This document shows positions 7,275 to 14,132 of a DNA stretch of 18,247 nt, in pieces. The notes under the pieces were generated by a model. The model worked only from the letters and a program-made list of their open reading frames with translations, had not been told where the DNA came from and did no database searches. How positions within the stretch are numbered: position 1 is the first letter of the stretch; every line of letters begins with the position of its first letter. This DNA comes from H111-94 sp034436045 (GTDB lineage Bacteria > Chloroflexota > Ktedonobacteria > Ktedonobacterales > Ktedonobacteraceae). Location: the NCBI GenBank assembly GCA_034436045.1, contig DAOTVZ010000295.1, positions 1 to 18,247 of the forward strand, in the 5' to 3' direction. Position numbers and translations under genes: made by a program.

Positions 7275-8273
7275 CTATTTTCTTCGCCGTTCCCACACGC
7301 TCTGATTAACCAGGTTGGTCGGACGCACACCGCGCAACGCCATCGCCACCTGCTCGCAAGCCATCACTTGCATGCGCTTCACGCCAGTAGCGGTATAGGA
7401 AGCAATATGCGGTGTACAGACCACGTTAGGCAGGCTGAAAAGGGGGTTGTCCTTCTGTGGTGGCTCCGGGTCAAAGACATCCAGCGCGGCCCCAGCCAGA
7501 TGCCCTGAGCGCAGCGCCTCTAGCAGTGCCTGCTCATCGACCAGTGTGCCGCGCGCTACGTTGACAAGATAGCTACCGCGTGGCAGCTTCGCCAGCGTCT
7601 GCGCGTTGATAATATGATACGTCTCTGGTGTGGCGGGACTGTGGATAGAAAGTACATTGCAACGCGGCAGTAGTTCATCCAGTGTGGCAACCAGTTCGAC
7701 GCCATATTGCTGCGCTCGCTCGACGTTAATGTAGGGGTCATAGACCAGTACCTGCATACCCAATACGCGCGCGATTTCGGCCACGCGCCCGCCAATGCGC
7801 CCCAGTCCCAATAGACCGAGCGTCGCGCCGCGCGCTTCCAGGCCCAGTGGCAGCGAACCGTAGGGCGGAAAGCCCTGACCCGCGCGCAAATGACGATCCC
7901 CCAGCATTATCTCTTTGCAGAGGCTGAGCATGAGGGCGATGGCGTGTTCCGCCGTCGATTCGGTCGGGCCATCGGGCGTGTTGACGACCATGATGCCCCT
8001 CTCGGTGGCGGCGTCGATGTCCACGCGATCTACGCCGATGCCAACGCGGGCCACTACGCGCAATTGTGGCCCCAGGCGATCCAGCACGGGGCCGGTAATG
8101 GCGGTGGTACCCAGGATGACAATAAGGCCATCGGCACCTACCGCCTCGGCTTCCCACTCTCCATGTGCTACACGTTCTCCAGTCGAACTGGTAATCACGG
8201 TGGCAATGCCCTCAAGCTGTTTGAGCGCTTCCGGGTGCAGTTTGCTGCCCGCCCATACTTTTGCCAGCGCCAT
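7275..8273 (-). CDS. D-isomer-specific 2-hydroxyacid dehydrogenase
   Basis: 332 residues, of the family of phosphoglycerate, glyoxylate and D-lactate-type dehydrogenases that interconvert 2-oxoacids and D-2-hydroxyacids with NAD(P). The dinucleotide motif GLGRIG is at 156-161. D179 at the end of beta-2 (VYDP) suggests NAD preference. Catalytic R241 (in ARGTLVD), E270 (in DPEPP) and H289 (in TPHIA) are all present. It lacks the C-terminal ACT regulatory domain of long SerA enzymes, so a dedicated serine role is less certain. ATG 8273 has GGAAGGAG 6 nt upstream. It is 83 bp after the aldolase gene and 68 bp before the SDR gene on the same strand. Acting on the 2-oxoacid product of the aldolase is a reasonable inference. 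Confidence 0.93.
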   Translation of the reverse strand: MALAKVWAGSKLHPEALKQLEGIATVITSSTGERVAHGEWEAEAVGADGLIVILGTTAITGPVLDRLGPQLRVVARVGIGVDRVDIDAATERGIMVVNTPDGPTESTAEHAIALMLSLCKEIMLGDRHLRAGQGFPPYGSLPLGLEARGATLGLLGLGRIGGRVAEIARVLGMQVLVYDPYINVERAQQYGVELVATLDELLPRCNVLSIHSPATPETYHIINAQTLAKLPRGSYLVNVARGTLVDEQALLEALRSGHLAGAALDVFDPEPPQKDNPLFSLPNVVCTPHIASYTATGVKRMQVMACEQVAMALRGVRPTNLVNQSVWERRRK

Positions 8274-8314
8274 GCTTTGCTCCTTCCTGTCTTATAATAT
8301 GATGCATTTAATTC

Positions 8315-8344
8315 TGTAGGGGCATGATGAATCACGTCCCTACA
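8315..8344. repeat. Single palindrome of the GTAGGGGCGTGAT family
   Basis: Arms 8315-8328 and 8331-8344 form a 14-bp stem with one mismatch and one G-U and only 2 nt between the arms. Read on the minus strand it gives GTAGGGACGTGATTCATCAT, matching the element starts at 11971, 14184 and 17946 with few changes. It lies in the 83-bp gap between the aldolase and hydroxyacid dehydrogenase genes. Confidence 0.8.
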
Positions 8345-8356
8345 AGAAATGTTTAA

Positions 8357-9136
8357 TCAAGCGTTGCCGCGCGCGATCTGGAGATTCTGAGAGGCCGCTG
8401 CAATCATGCTGCTCAGGTCGGTAGTGACGCTGATGAACTGGAAGCCCTGCTTGATGCGCACCGCCGAGGTGTGACCATTGCTGCTAAAAATACCCAGCGC
8501 GACTTGATGGCGTTGTGCCGTCGCCTTGATCTGCTCCAGTGCCGCCATAAATTCAGGTTCCGCGCCGTCGCTGCTTGGTGTCAGGCCTAGCGAAGCATGC
8601 AGGTCGTTGGGGCCGATGAAGGCCACGTCAATGCCGGGAACGGAAAGGATATCATCCAGGTTCTGAAGCGCCTCACGGCTCTCGATCTGGAGCGCCACGA
8701 TGATCTCCTCATTGGCCGTCTGGGCATAGGTCGGCCAATCGGTGATGCCGAAGCCATAGGGACCGAAGGCTCCGCCGATGCTGCGCATCCCGGCGGGTGG
8801 ATATTTGGCCCAATCCACAGCACGCTGCGCCTCTTCACGGGTGTTGATCATCGGCACTATGACACCCCAGGCTCCAGCGTCCAGCACCCATTTGAACCAC
8901 TCGACGCTATTTGTGGGTACACGTACCATTGGGGCCGAGGTACCGGCATCGGCAATGATTGCCACCATATCGGCCATCAAGACGGCGTTCTGCGCGCTAT
9001 GCTCCATATCAACGACCAGCCAGTCGAAGCCGAGACGGGACATAATTCTAGCCGAAGGGACGCTGGGCAGGCTCAACCAGGCTCCCAGCGCCACTTCGCC
9101 TCGCCTCAACTTCTCTTTCACATGGTTCGTTCGCAT
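8357..9136 (-). CDS. HpcH/HpaI-family class II aldolase
   Basis: A 259-residue metal-dependent aldolase of the HpcH/HpaI/citrate-lyase-beta family. Members reversibly cleave 4-hydroxy-2-oxo acids to pyruvate (or a related oxoacid) and an aldehyde, as in homoprotocatechuate or 2-keto-3-deoxyrhamnonate breakdown. Expected residues are visible: H46 in DMEHS, R72 in VRVP, metal ligands E152 in LQIES and D178 in GPNDL, and the KYPPAGMRSIGG loop. ATG 9136 is preferred, with AGAAGAG just upstream; GTG 9157 in the same frame has no SD and adds only seven residues. A candidate promoter lies upstream, so the gene may start its own transcript after the transporter gene. Distinguishing HpaI, YfaU or GarL activity is not possible by eye. 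Confidence 0.93.
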   Translation of the reverse strand: MRTNHVKEKLRRGEVALGAWLSLPSVPSARIMSRLGFDWLVVDMEHSAQNAVLMADMVAIIADAGTSAPMVRVPTNSVEWFKWVLDAGAWGVIVPMINTREEAQRAVDWAKYPPAGMRSIGGAFGPYGFGITDWPTYAQTANEEIIVALQIESREALQNLDDILSVPGIDVAFIGPNDLHASLGLTPSSDGAEPEFMAALEQIKATAQRHQVALGIFSSNGHTSAVRIKQGFQFISVTTDLSSMIAAASQNLQIARGNA

Positions 9137-9180
9137 GCTGACTCTTCTTTCTAGCACATAAAGGAAGCTACGGTCATCCC

Positions 9181-9234
9181 AGGAGAAAGCTTCTCCTTAT
9201 CATCATTATGGCATGGTTCATGCACCGGTCGCAA
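9181..9234 (-). promoter_or_regulatory. Candidate promoter and leader hairpin for the aldolase gene
   Basis: On the minus strand, TTGCGA (plus 9229-9234) and CATAAT (plus 9205-9210) are 18 nt apart. The spacer contains a dyad GCATG-GTT-CATGC (9211-9223). Downstream of the -10, AGGAGAA and TTCTCCT (9181-9187 / 9191-9197) form a perfect 7-bp stem with a 3-nt loop in the leader. Together these could be a regulated promoter. The hairpin could instead end the EamA transcript, but no T-run follows. Confidence 0.35.
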
Positions 9235-9241
9235 AGCAAGT

Positions 9242-10225
9242 CTATTGTCCTTGCACGAGGAAACAGCCCAGCATCACCAGCGCAAAGCCGCTGATTTTCG
9301 CTATCGTAAGGCTCTCGCCCAGGAAGAAATAAGAGAGGATGAGCGTCACGCCGGGGATGATGAAATCGCTATATGAGGTGCGGATAGCGCCGATGCGTCT
9401 AATGAGCCAGAAAGTGAGGAAAAAGGTGATGCAGCCACAGAAAATCGCCAGGTAGAGCAGAATGCCAATTGACGAGAGTGTCGGGTGCAGGGTATAACCG
9501 CGCTCGAACAGCAGGCTACAGAGTCCAACAAGTGTGCCGGTGTAGAACATTTGCCACATAGTTAGCGTGATAACCGGCAGATCAGGATTATTCTGCTTGG
9601 CCAGTTTGAGGCCAAAACCGTAGATGCCCGCTGAGGCCAGTACGGCCAGTTCGCCGAGGAGCGCGACGCGATTACCCGCAAATAAGTTGAGGTCGGTGCC
9701 ACCTGCGCCAAAGAGGAACGGAATACGCCCGATAAGCACAATCACAATGCCTACCAGGCCAACACACAGGCTCAGGGCCAGCCGCCAGCCGTGCGCCTCA
9801 TTCTGACCGCCCAGGTTGAAGAGGGCTGTAAAGAGCGGTGTAGTGGACCACATCAGTGTCAGCACTCCTATCGACCCATAGGGAGCGGCGAGGAAAAAGA
9901 TCACGCTGGGAATAGCGATCATAAAGAGGGAGACAAGACATACCTGGATATGTTGTTTCAGAGTCAAACGCAATCTTTTACGCTGCATAAGTGCTATCGG
10001 TGCAAGGAGCAGCGAGGCCAGCAGAAAGCGTGTGCTGGAGAGCAGCAGAGGTGGTACCTCTGTCACACCGATTTTAGCAGCAATAGGGAAAGAACCCCAG
10101 ATCAGCACGATGGCAAGAAAACCAAGTAGGATCAGGGAGCGAGAGGTGCGCCTGTTGGCAGTGTTTTGCGTATCGTGAGCATTGCGTATGTCATGTGTAG
10201 AGCGCGTGGTAGTGGATGTATCCAT
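9242..10225 (-). CDS. EamA/DMT-superfamily transporter
   Basis: A 327-residue inner-membrane protein of the drug/metabolite transporter superfamily. Two tandem EamA units of about five helices each can be followed. The first starts at SLILLGFLAIVLIWGSFPIAAK, with the typical W-G-S/N near the first helix. The second starts near VALLGELAVLASAGIYGFGL, and the protein ends with FFLGESLTIAKISGFALVMLGC, matching the 'LGE.l....iG..li..G' end of the family. The first ~28 residues are hydrophilic and rich in Thr, His and Asn. ATG 10225 has only a weak SD. A TATACT box on the minus strand (plus 10291-10296) is a possible -10 without a clear -35. Such proteins usually export amino acids or other metabolites, but the cargo cannot be told here. 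Confidence 0.92.
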   Translation of the reverse strand: MDTSTTTRSTHDIRNAHDTQNTANRRTSRSLILLGFLAIVLIWGSFPIAAKIGVTEVPPLLLSSTRFLLASLLLAPIALMQRKRLRLTLKQHIQVCLVSLFMIAIPSVIFFLAAPYGSIGVLTLMWSTTPLFTALFNLGGQNEAHGWRLALSLCVGLVGIVIVLIGRIPFLFGAGGTDLNLFAGNRVALLGELAVLASAGIYGFGLKLAKQNNPDLPVITLTMWQMFYTGTLVGLCSLLFERGYTLHPTLSSIGILLYLAIFCGCITFFLTFWLIRRIGAIRTSYSDFIIPGVTLILSYFFLGESLTIAKISGFALVMLGCFLVQGQ

Positions 10226-10329
10226 TGATCGAACTTTTCAAACTTTCGCTGGTGGTCTTGCTATGCCGGTCACGACCGACCGTCATCTCTAGTATACAAC
10301 GTGGAAAGCGGATATTCCCAAACCAGGAT

Positions 10330-10383
10330 AGGGCGACTGCAAGGCAGGGCACCCGCGAGGGATGTCCTGCTTGCAGTCGCCCT
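10330..10383. repeat. 54-bp hairpin repeat in the divergent EamA/small-ORF intergenic region
   Basis: Outer arms 10330-10343 (AGGGCGACTGCAAG) and 10370-10383 are perfectly complementary over 14 bp. After one bulged G, seven more pairs follow (CAGGGCA with TGTCCTG, one G-U), around an 11-nt loop. It sits in the middle of the 301-bp gap 10226-10526, away from both starts. Its centre matches 6396-6423 and its outer arm shares GGGCGAC with other intergenic hairpins. Confidence 0.8.
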
Positions 10384-10438
10384 GGCGTGTGCTTGCCTGG
10401 ATATGGGTGAGGAAAGAACCTTAACAATCGCTTACGGA

Positions 10439-10473
10439 TTCTTGAAACTTTCTTGAACTTTTTCGTTTATACT
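10439..10473 (+). promoter_or_regulatory. Candidate activated promoter with 11-bp-phased direct repeat
   Basis: TTCTTGAA occurs at 10439-10446 and 10450-10457, an 11-bp period (one helical turn), followed by a TATACT box at 10468-10473. The -35 spacing is poor (TTGAAA is 20 nt away). A weak -35 with phased direct repeats is what an activator-dependent promoter, for example of the OmpR/PhoB type, would look like. It would serve the small membrane-protein gene at 10527. Confidence 0.35.
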
Positions 10474-10526
10474 CTCATGGTGAAGAGTAGTAATGGTTGC
10501 ACTTGATAAGGCAAGAGGTGATATAG

Positions 10527-10766
10527 ATGTATTGGGGGCCACGTTTTCGTCGCGAGTGGCGTGGGCCACGTCCGTATTGGGGCTGGCGACGCCCGTTTTG
10601 GGGGCCGATGTGGGGCATGTGGGGGCCACCAATGTGGCGGCCATACTGGCGTCGTCGGTTTGGTGGTGGTTGCCTGCCCGGTTGCCTGCTGAGTATGTTC
10701 GCCTGTGTCATAGTACTCTTCGGAGTGCTGTTGTTCATGGCAAACTCCATCCACGTCTTCTGGTAG
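10527..10766 (+). CDS. Small Trp/Arg/Pro-rich one-helix membrane protein
   Basis: 79 residues, family not recognised. The first ~45 residues are extraordinarily rich in Trp, Arg, Pro and Gly (WGPRF, RPYWGWRRPFWGPMWGMWG, WRPYWRRR) and strongly basic. A GGGCLPGC turn leads into one hydrophobic helix (about residues 52-73), and the protein ends HVFW. No signal-peptidase site is evident. The basic N-side and single helix predict a cytoplasmic N-terminus lying on the membrane surface. A good SD, AGAGGTG, is 6 nt before ATG 10527, and the gene is followed by lgt after 85 bp. Composition is odd, but the ribosome site and the sensible membrane segment argue for a real gene. Function is unknown. Confidence 0.65.
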   Translation: MYWGPRFRREWRGPRPYWGWRRPFWGPMWGMWGPPMWRPYWRRRFGGGCLPGCLLSMFACVIVLFGVLLFMANSIHVFW

Positions 10767-10777
10767 ACAATGGAAGA

Positions 10778-10840
10778 CCCTTGCATGTCAACCTTCATCG
10801 TACTATGATAGTGGAGACAAAGAAGTGTTGACATGCAGGG
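10778..10840 (+). promoter_or_regulatory. Inverted repeat that would mask the lgt ribosome site in long transcripts
   Basis: TGCATGTCAAC (10782-10792) is perfectly complementary to GTTGACATGCA (10827-10837). Pairing extends outward through CCC/GGG with one bulged T, and inward through CTTC/GAAG with small bulges. The right arm ends in the GGG of the lgt SD (GGGAG, 10838-10842). A transcript reading through from the small upstream gene would hide part of that SD. Confidence 0.6.
10781..10809 (+). promoter_or_regulatory. Internal sigma-70-type promoter for lgt
   Basis: TTGCAT (10781-10786) and TATGAT (10804-10809) are separated by exactly 17 nt. The expected start is near 10816, leaving a ~36-nt leader that lacks the left arm of the 10778-10840 inverted repeat, so the lgt SD would be free. 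Confidence 0.5.
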
Positions 10841-10851
10841 AGTGTTAAAAT

Positions 10852-11934
10852 ATGGCAAGTTTGCTATCGCTGGCCTATCTGATTGATTGGGGCTGGCTGC
10901 GCATTGGACCACCCTATATCTACATCAATATCAATCCGGTGATGCTGCAACTGGGGCCGCTGTCGTTGCGCTGGTATGGCTTCATGTATGTGGTCGGCAT
11001 CGTTGTGGGCCTGTGGGCCATTCAAGGCTACATGCGCCGCAAGGGCATCTCGTCGGAGTTGCTGTATCGTGTCCTCTGGTGGTGTATCGCGGCGGGTGTT
11101 ATCGGTGGGCGTCTCTACTTCGTGATCCAGCAACCTGATCTCTACCAGGATTATATCTTGAAGCCCTGGAACATTCTGGCGACCTGGGAGGGTGGCATGG
11201 CCTTCTTCGGCGCGATCTTCCTGGTGATCGCAACCCTCATCTGGCGTTCACGCATTGAGCGCGTCAATCCACTGGTGCTCATCGACGCTGGTTGTCTCTT
11301 CGCCATCGTGGGGCAGATTTTTGGGCGCATCGGCAATCTCATCAATGGTGACATCATCGGCTATCGTAGCACCTTGCCCTGGTCTACCGTGTACCAGAAT
11401 CCACATAGCTGGGCCTGTCTTGATCCCCGCACCTGCAATGTGCCGGTGCAACCGGCGGCGGCCTACGAATTGCTGGCCAATGTCGTGGTGATGATCCTGC
11501 TCTTCTACCTGGCAAAACGGTTTAAACGCCCCGGCGCACTGATGCTGGTCTATCTCTTCTCTTACTGTATCACCCAGTTCTTCATCTTTTTTGTGCGCGA
11601 TAACACGGTCGTGAACTTTCTCGGCACACATATCTTGAAGCAGGCACAGTGGACCTCTATCATTGTCTTTATCCTGCTCATCCCGATCAGCTTCATCGTC
11701 ATGCGTCTCCCCTATGCCCGTCCCGTGCCGGAAGGTGAAGTAGCTATCACCTACGGTATCGAGCAGAAACCCAAAGCGATGGCAAAGGCAGAAGAGGTTG
11801 GCCAGAGCAAGGATGAAGCGAATAACACGGAGAGCGACGGAGAAAACACAGTTGCGGAAACCGCCCCTGTCGGAGCAGATACCAGCGCCACTTCTGTTGA
11901 TACAGTGGACAATGATAGCGAGGACTCTGAATAG
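10852..11934 (+). CDS. lgt: Prolipoprotein diacylglyceryl transferase
   Basis: A 360-residue inner-membrane enzyme that transfers diacylglycerol from phosphatidylglycerol to the lipobox cysteine of prolipoproteins, the first step of lipoprotein maturation. It is multi-spanning, with the entry motif LRWYGFMYVVG (Y42) and the signature GRIGNLINGDIIG at 158-170 (R159, N162, G170). Two positions differ from the E. coli enzyme: the signature Glu (E151) is D167, and the His of the HGG motif (H103) is F119 in GGMAFFG. A ~60-residue acidic Ser/Thr/Asp/Glu-rich C-terminal tail follows the last helix and is not part of the usual fold. ATG 10852 has GGGAG 9 nt upstream, inside a hairpin, and an internal promoter. 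It is convergent with galU across a repeat element. Confidence 0.95.
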   Translation: MASLLSLAYLIDWGWLRIGPPYIYININPVMLQLGPLSLRWYGFMYVVGIVVGLWAIQGYMRRKGISSELLYRVLWWCIAAGVIGGRLYFVIQQPDLYQDYILKPWNILATWEGGMAFFGAIFLVIATLIWRSRIERVNPLVLIDAGCLFAIVGQIFGRIGNLINGDIIGYRSTLPWSTVYQNPHSWACLDPRTCNVPVQPAAAYELLANVVVMILLFYLAKRFKRPGALMLVYLFSYCITQFFIFFVRDNTVVNFLGTHILKQAQWTSIIVFILLIPISFIVMRLPYARPVPEGEVAITYGIEQKPKAMAKAEEVGQSKDEANNTESDGENTVAETAPVGADTSATSVDTVDNDSEDSE

Positions 11935-11970
11935 ACCAAAGAAGCCTTGCACGAAGCGAAATCACACATA

Positions 11971-12102
11971 GTAGGGGCGTGATTCATCACGCCCTGCTCT
12001 CAGGGCGTGATAATGAACACGAAGAATCGAAGTCGGAATATCCTTTTCCATAGGGATGGATTACCGGCTTCGTTTGAAAACGTTCTTCGATCACGCCTAT
12101 AC
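11971..12102. repeat. 132-bp MITE-like fold-back element between lgt and galU
   Basis: The ends are 13-bp terminal inverted repeats with two mismatches: GTAGGGGCGTGAT (11971-11983) and ATCACGCCTATAC (12090-12102). The left end is itself a perfect 9-bp palindrome (11975-11983 / 11986-11994). From 12001 to 12097 the sequence folds on itself imperfectly, for example GGCGTGAT with ATCACGCC and CGAAGTCGG (12028-12036) with CCGGCTTCG (12064-12072). No ORF lies inside. It ends 2 bp before the galU stop codon, lies between convergent genes and may terminate both. Confidence 0.7.
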
Positions 12103-12104
12103 AA

Positions 12105-12974
12105 TTATGATTCGCTGACAACTTTACGCATGTATTCTAGCAACGCGGGGGCCAGGTCAGGGCGTTTGAGCGCGTAGGCGATATTGGTAATGACCAGGCC
12201 AAGTGGGGTACCTGTATCGTAGCGAATACCGTCAAAGCGCAAGCCATAGCATTGACCATTGCGGGCCAGGATATCCAGCGCGTCGGTGATCTGGATTTCA
12301 CCGCCTTTACCGGGAGGGGTCTGCTCAATTAGCTCGAAGATATCAGGGGTCAGCACGTAGCGACCGGCGATAGCCTGATCCGAGGGCGCTTCCTGCGGCG
12401 CGGGCTTCTCTACAAGATGCGTAACCTGCACCGTATCCGCTGAGAGGTCTTTGATGGCCGCCACGCCAAAGGCGGAGATTTCTTCCAGTGGTGAGGTAAA
12501 AAGGGAAAGGACGGCTCCGCCATACTGCTCGTGAATTTCAATCATGCGAGGCAAACAAGGTGTCTCCGGGGCCACCAGGTCATCGCCGAGCATGACTACA
12601 AATGGCTCATCCCCCACTACATCCTTCGCGCACAGGATGGCGTGACCGAGGCCAAGCGGCGCAGGCTGGCGCACAGAGACATAGCGAGCCATTGTCTGCA
12701 CGCGCCGTACCTCTTCCAACTCTTTCTGCTTGCCTTTGGTCTTTAACAACTGCTCCAGTTCAGGGGTGCTATCAAAATGATCTTCAATGCTGCGTTTACT
12801 ACGTGTCGTTACGAAGATAATCTCTTCAATACCTGCGGCCACCGCTTCTTCTACAATATATTGTAAGGTTGGTCTATCAACCAACGGCAGCATCTCTTTC
12901 GGAATCACCTTGCTGGCCGGCAGTACGCGCGTACCCATACCCGCCACCGGCAACACGGCCTTGCGTATATGCAT
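12105..12974 (-). CDS. galU: UTP--glucose-1-phosphate uridylyltransferase
   Basis: A 289-residue nucleotidyltransferase making UDP-glucose from UTP and glucose-1-phosphate, for cell-surface glycans, glycolipids and galactose use. The N-terminal signature GMGTRVLPASKVIPKEMLP (12-30) includes the conserved GxGTR loop and K26. Further family motifs are EIIFVTTRSKRSIEDHFD, QPAPLGLGHAI, MLGDD, VEKP, and GGEIQITDAL near the sugar site. The length fits the family. ATG 12974 has AGGAGG 4-5 nt upstream. The stop codon is 2 bp from a fold-back element. No operon partner lies in the window; the divergent receiver gene starts 189 bp away. Confidence 0.96.
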   Translation of the reverse strand: MHIRKAVLPVAGMGTRVLPASKVIPKEMLPLVDRPTLQYIVEEAVAAGIEEIIFVTTRSKRSIEDHFDSTPELEQLLKTKGKQKELEEVRRVQTMARYVSVRQPAPLGLGHAILCAKDVVGDEPFVVMLGDDLVAPETPCLPRMIEIHEQYGGAVLSLFTSPLEEISAFGVAAIKDLSADTVQVTHLVEKPAPQEAPSDQAIAGRYVLTPDIFELIEQTPPGKGGEIQITDALDILARNGQCYGLRFDGIRYDTGTPLGLVITNIAYALKRPDLAPALLEYMRKVVSES

Positions 12975-13011
12975 TAAACCTCCTCACAAGTAAACCAGGA
13001 TTACGATATTC

Positions 13012-13078
13012 TTGTTGGTAACGCTCCCTTACCAGTATATCACGGATGATGTATGCCTTACGTACCTGTCATACGTAA
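13012..13078 (+). promoter_or_regulatory. Candidate promoter and operator dyads upstream of the receiver gene
   Basis: TTGTTG (13012-13017) and TATATC (13036-13041), 18 nt apart, form a weak promoter. Two dyads overlap or follow it: TGGTAA/TTACCA (13016-13021 / 13029-13034) in the spacer, and a perfect 7-bp pair TTACGTA/TACGTAA (13058-13064 / 13072-13078) just downstream of the predicted start. They are candidate regulator sites. The remaining ~85 bp to the gene shows nothing clear. Confidence 0.35.
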
Positions 13079-13163
13079 TTACTATCAGAAAATATTTTTC
13101 GCTCTACACCGAAATTGCGGAGTCGTCAGAGATGCTACATCTCTTAGTGATGGGAGCCGGAAC

Positions 13164-13550
13164 ATGGCGCAAGAGCCAGATGGCGCTGTCAAGACCATTC
13201 TCCTCGTAGAAGATGATGTGAATATCGGTGAGGTTTTCTCTCAGGCCATTACTCAGGAAACACCCTATCTGGTCATACTGGCCAACGATGGCATGACCGC
13301 ACTGGAGATCGTGAAAAATATTAAACCCAATCTCTTTATTCTGGACTACCAGTTGCCAAAGCTGAATGGCATACAACTTTACGACCGTCTCCACGCGATC
13401 AAGGAGTTCGAGCATGTTCCGGCGATTATGATGAGTGCCAGTCTGCCTTACGCAGAACTGGAGAAGCGCAATATCGTGGGTTTGAATAAACCCATCGATC
13501 TGGATGTATTTTTGCAGACTATTGAACGGCTTATAGAGTCAGAGTCATAA
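13164..13550 (+). CDS. Single-domain response regulator (CheY-like receiver)
   Basis: A 128-residue receiver domain with no output domain. The acidic pocket is E16, D17 and D18 (in LLVEDD); the phospho-acceptor is D61 (in LFILDYQLPKLNG), with switch residue S91 (MMSAS) and K109 in the KP turn (GLNKPID). ATG 13164 is chosen because GGGAG lies 7 nt upstream and the domain begins ten residues later. The frame is open further up, but those codons have no SD and overlap predicted regulatory sequence. It probably acts by protein-protein contact or as a phosphorelay intermediate. The kinase at 15676 is nearby but not adjacent, so pairing is speculative. It is convergent with the ArsR-type gene, with a 13-bp gap. 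Confidence 0.92.
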   Translation: MAQEPDGAVKTILLVEDDVNIGEVFSQAITQETPYLVILANDGMTALEIVKNIKPNLFILDYQLPKLNGIQLYDRLHAIKEFEHVPAIMMSASLPYAELEKRNIVGLNKPIDLDVFLQTIERLIESES

Positions 13551-13563
13551 GCCTGATGCTGTT

Positions 13564-14022
13564 TCAAGAGGATTCACTGTCTTCTACAGGCCGCTTTATT
13601 TGATATGTTTTGTAGTCGGTGTTCAATGCGTCCAACAGATCGTGAAAGGCCCTGACAAGATGGTAGTTGCGCAGACGGTAATAGACGGTATTGCCGACGC
13701 GGCGCGGCGTGACCAGACCGCAGCGGGTCAGGTGGCGCAGGTGTTCAGAGGTGGTCGCAGGTGATAAACCGATGGCGCGCGCGATATCGCCGGAGCGCAT
13801 CTCCGGCAAGCTATCCGGCAAGGAGCGCAGGTCCTCCTCTGTCGGTGCGGCCAATAGTTCCAGAATATAACGGCGGCTGTCGTCGCAGACAGCCGAGAGA
13901 AATTCGTTAATGTATGCATCTATCTCCGGCGCGCGTCGTGGGCGCGTCACTCCCACTTGCTTGTTCTGCTGAGCTTCCTGTTCGGAAGTATCTTCGGATG
14001 ATGAGGGGGATAACTCAGACAT
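13564..14022 (-). CDS. ArsR-family winged-helix transcriptional regulator
   Basis: A 152-residue DNA-binding protein. The first ~35 residues are polar and probably disordered. The winged helix-turn-helix follows: CDDSRRYILELLA, then recognition helix segment IARAIGLSPATTSEHLRHLTRCGLV, then the wing PRRVGNTVYYRL. This is the classical ArsR/SmtB layout. The CVC-type metal motif of the arsenic or cadmium sensors is absent in alpha-3, so a metal ligand cannot be assigned. ATG 14022 has GGAGGA 6 nt upstream. A strong promoter with a dyad over its -10 lies about 110 bp upstream, consistent with self-repression. No target operon is obvious next to it. Confidence 0.92.
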   Translation of the reverse strand: MSELSPSSSEDTSEQEAQQNKQVGVTRPRRAPEIDAYINEFLSAVCDDSRRYILELLAAPTEEDLRSLPDSLPEMRSGDIARAIGLSPATTSEHLRHLTRCGLVTPRRVGNTVYYRLRNYHLVRAFHDLLDALNTDYKTYQIKRPVEDSESS

Positions 14023-14132
14023 ACCGCTTCCTCCATGAGATAGTCGTGTTAGCAGAACATGATGCCTACACCATCATACCTATAAGGGGCATTCCTTGTG
14101 AGGCCATGTGCTGGTGTCAGGCCGTTCCTCAC

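Noticed and set aside
12975..13163. Strong minus-strand promoter for galU in the shared intergenic region
   Set aside because: A TATACT can be read on the minus strand, but the only -35-like sequence is about 27 nt away, so I did not list it.
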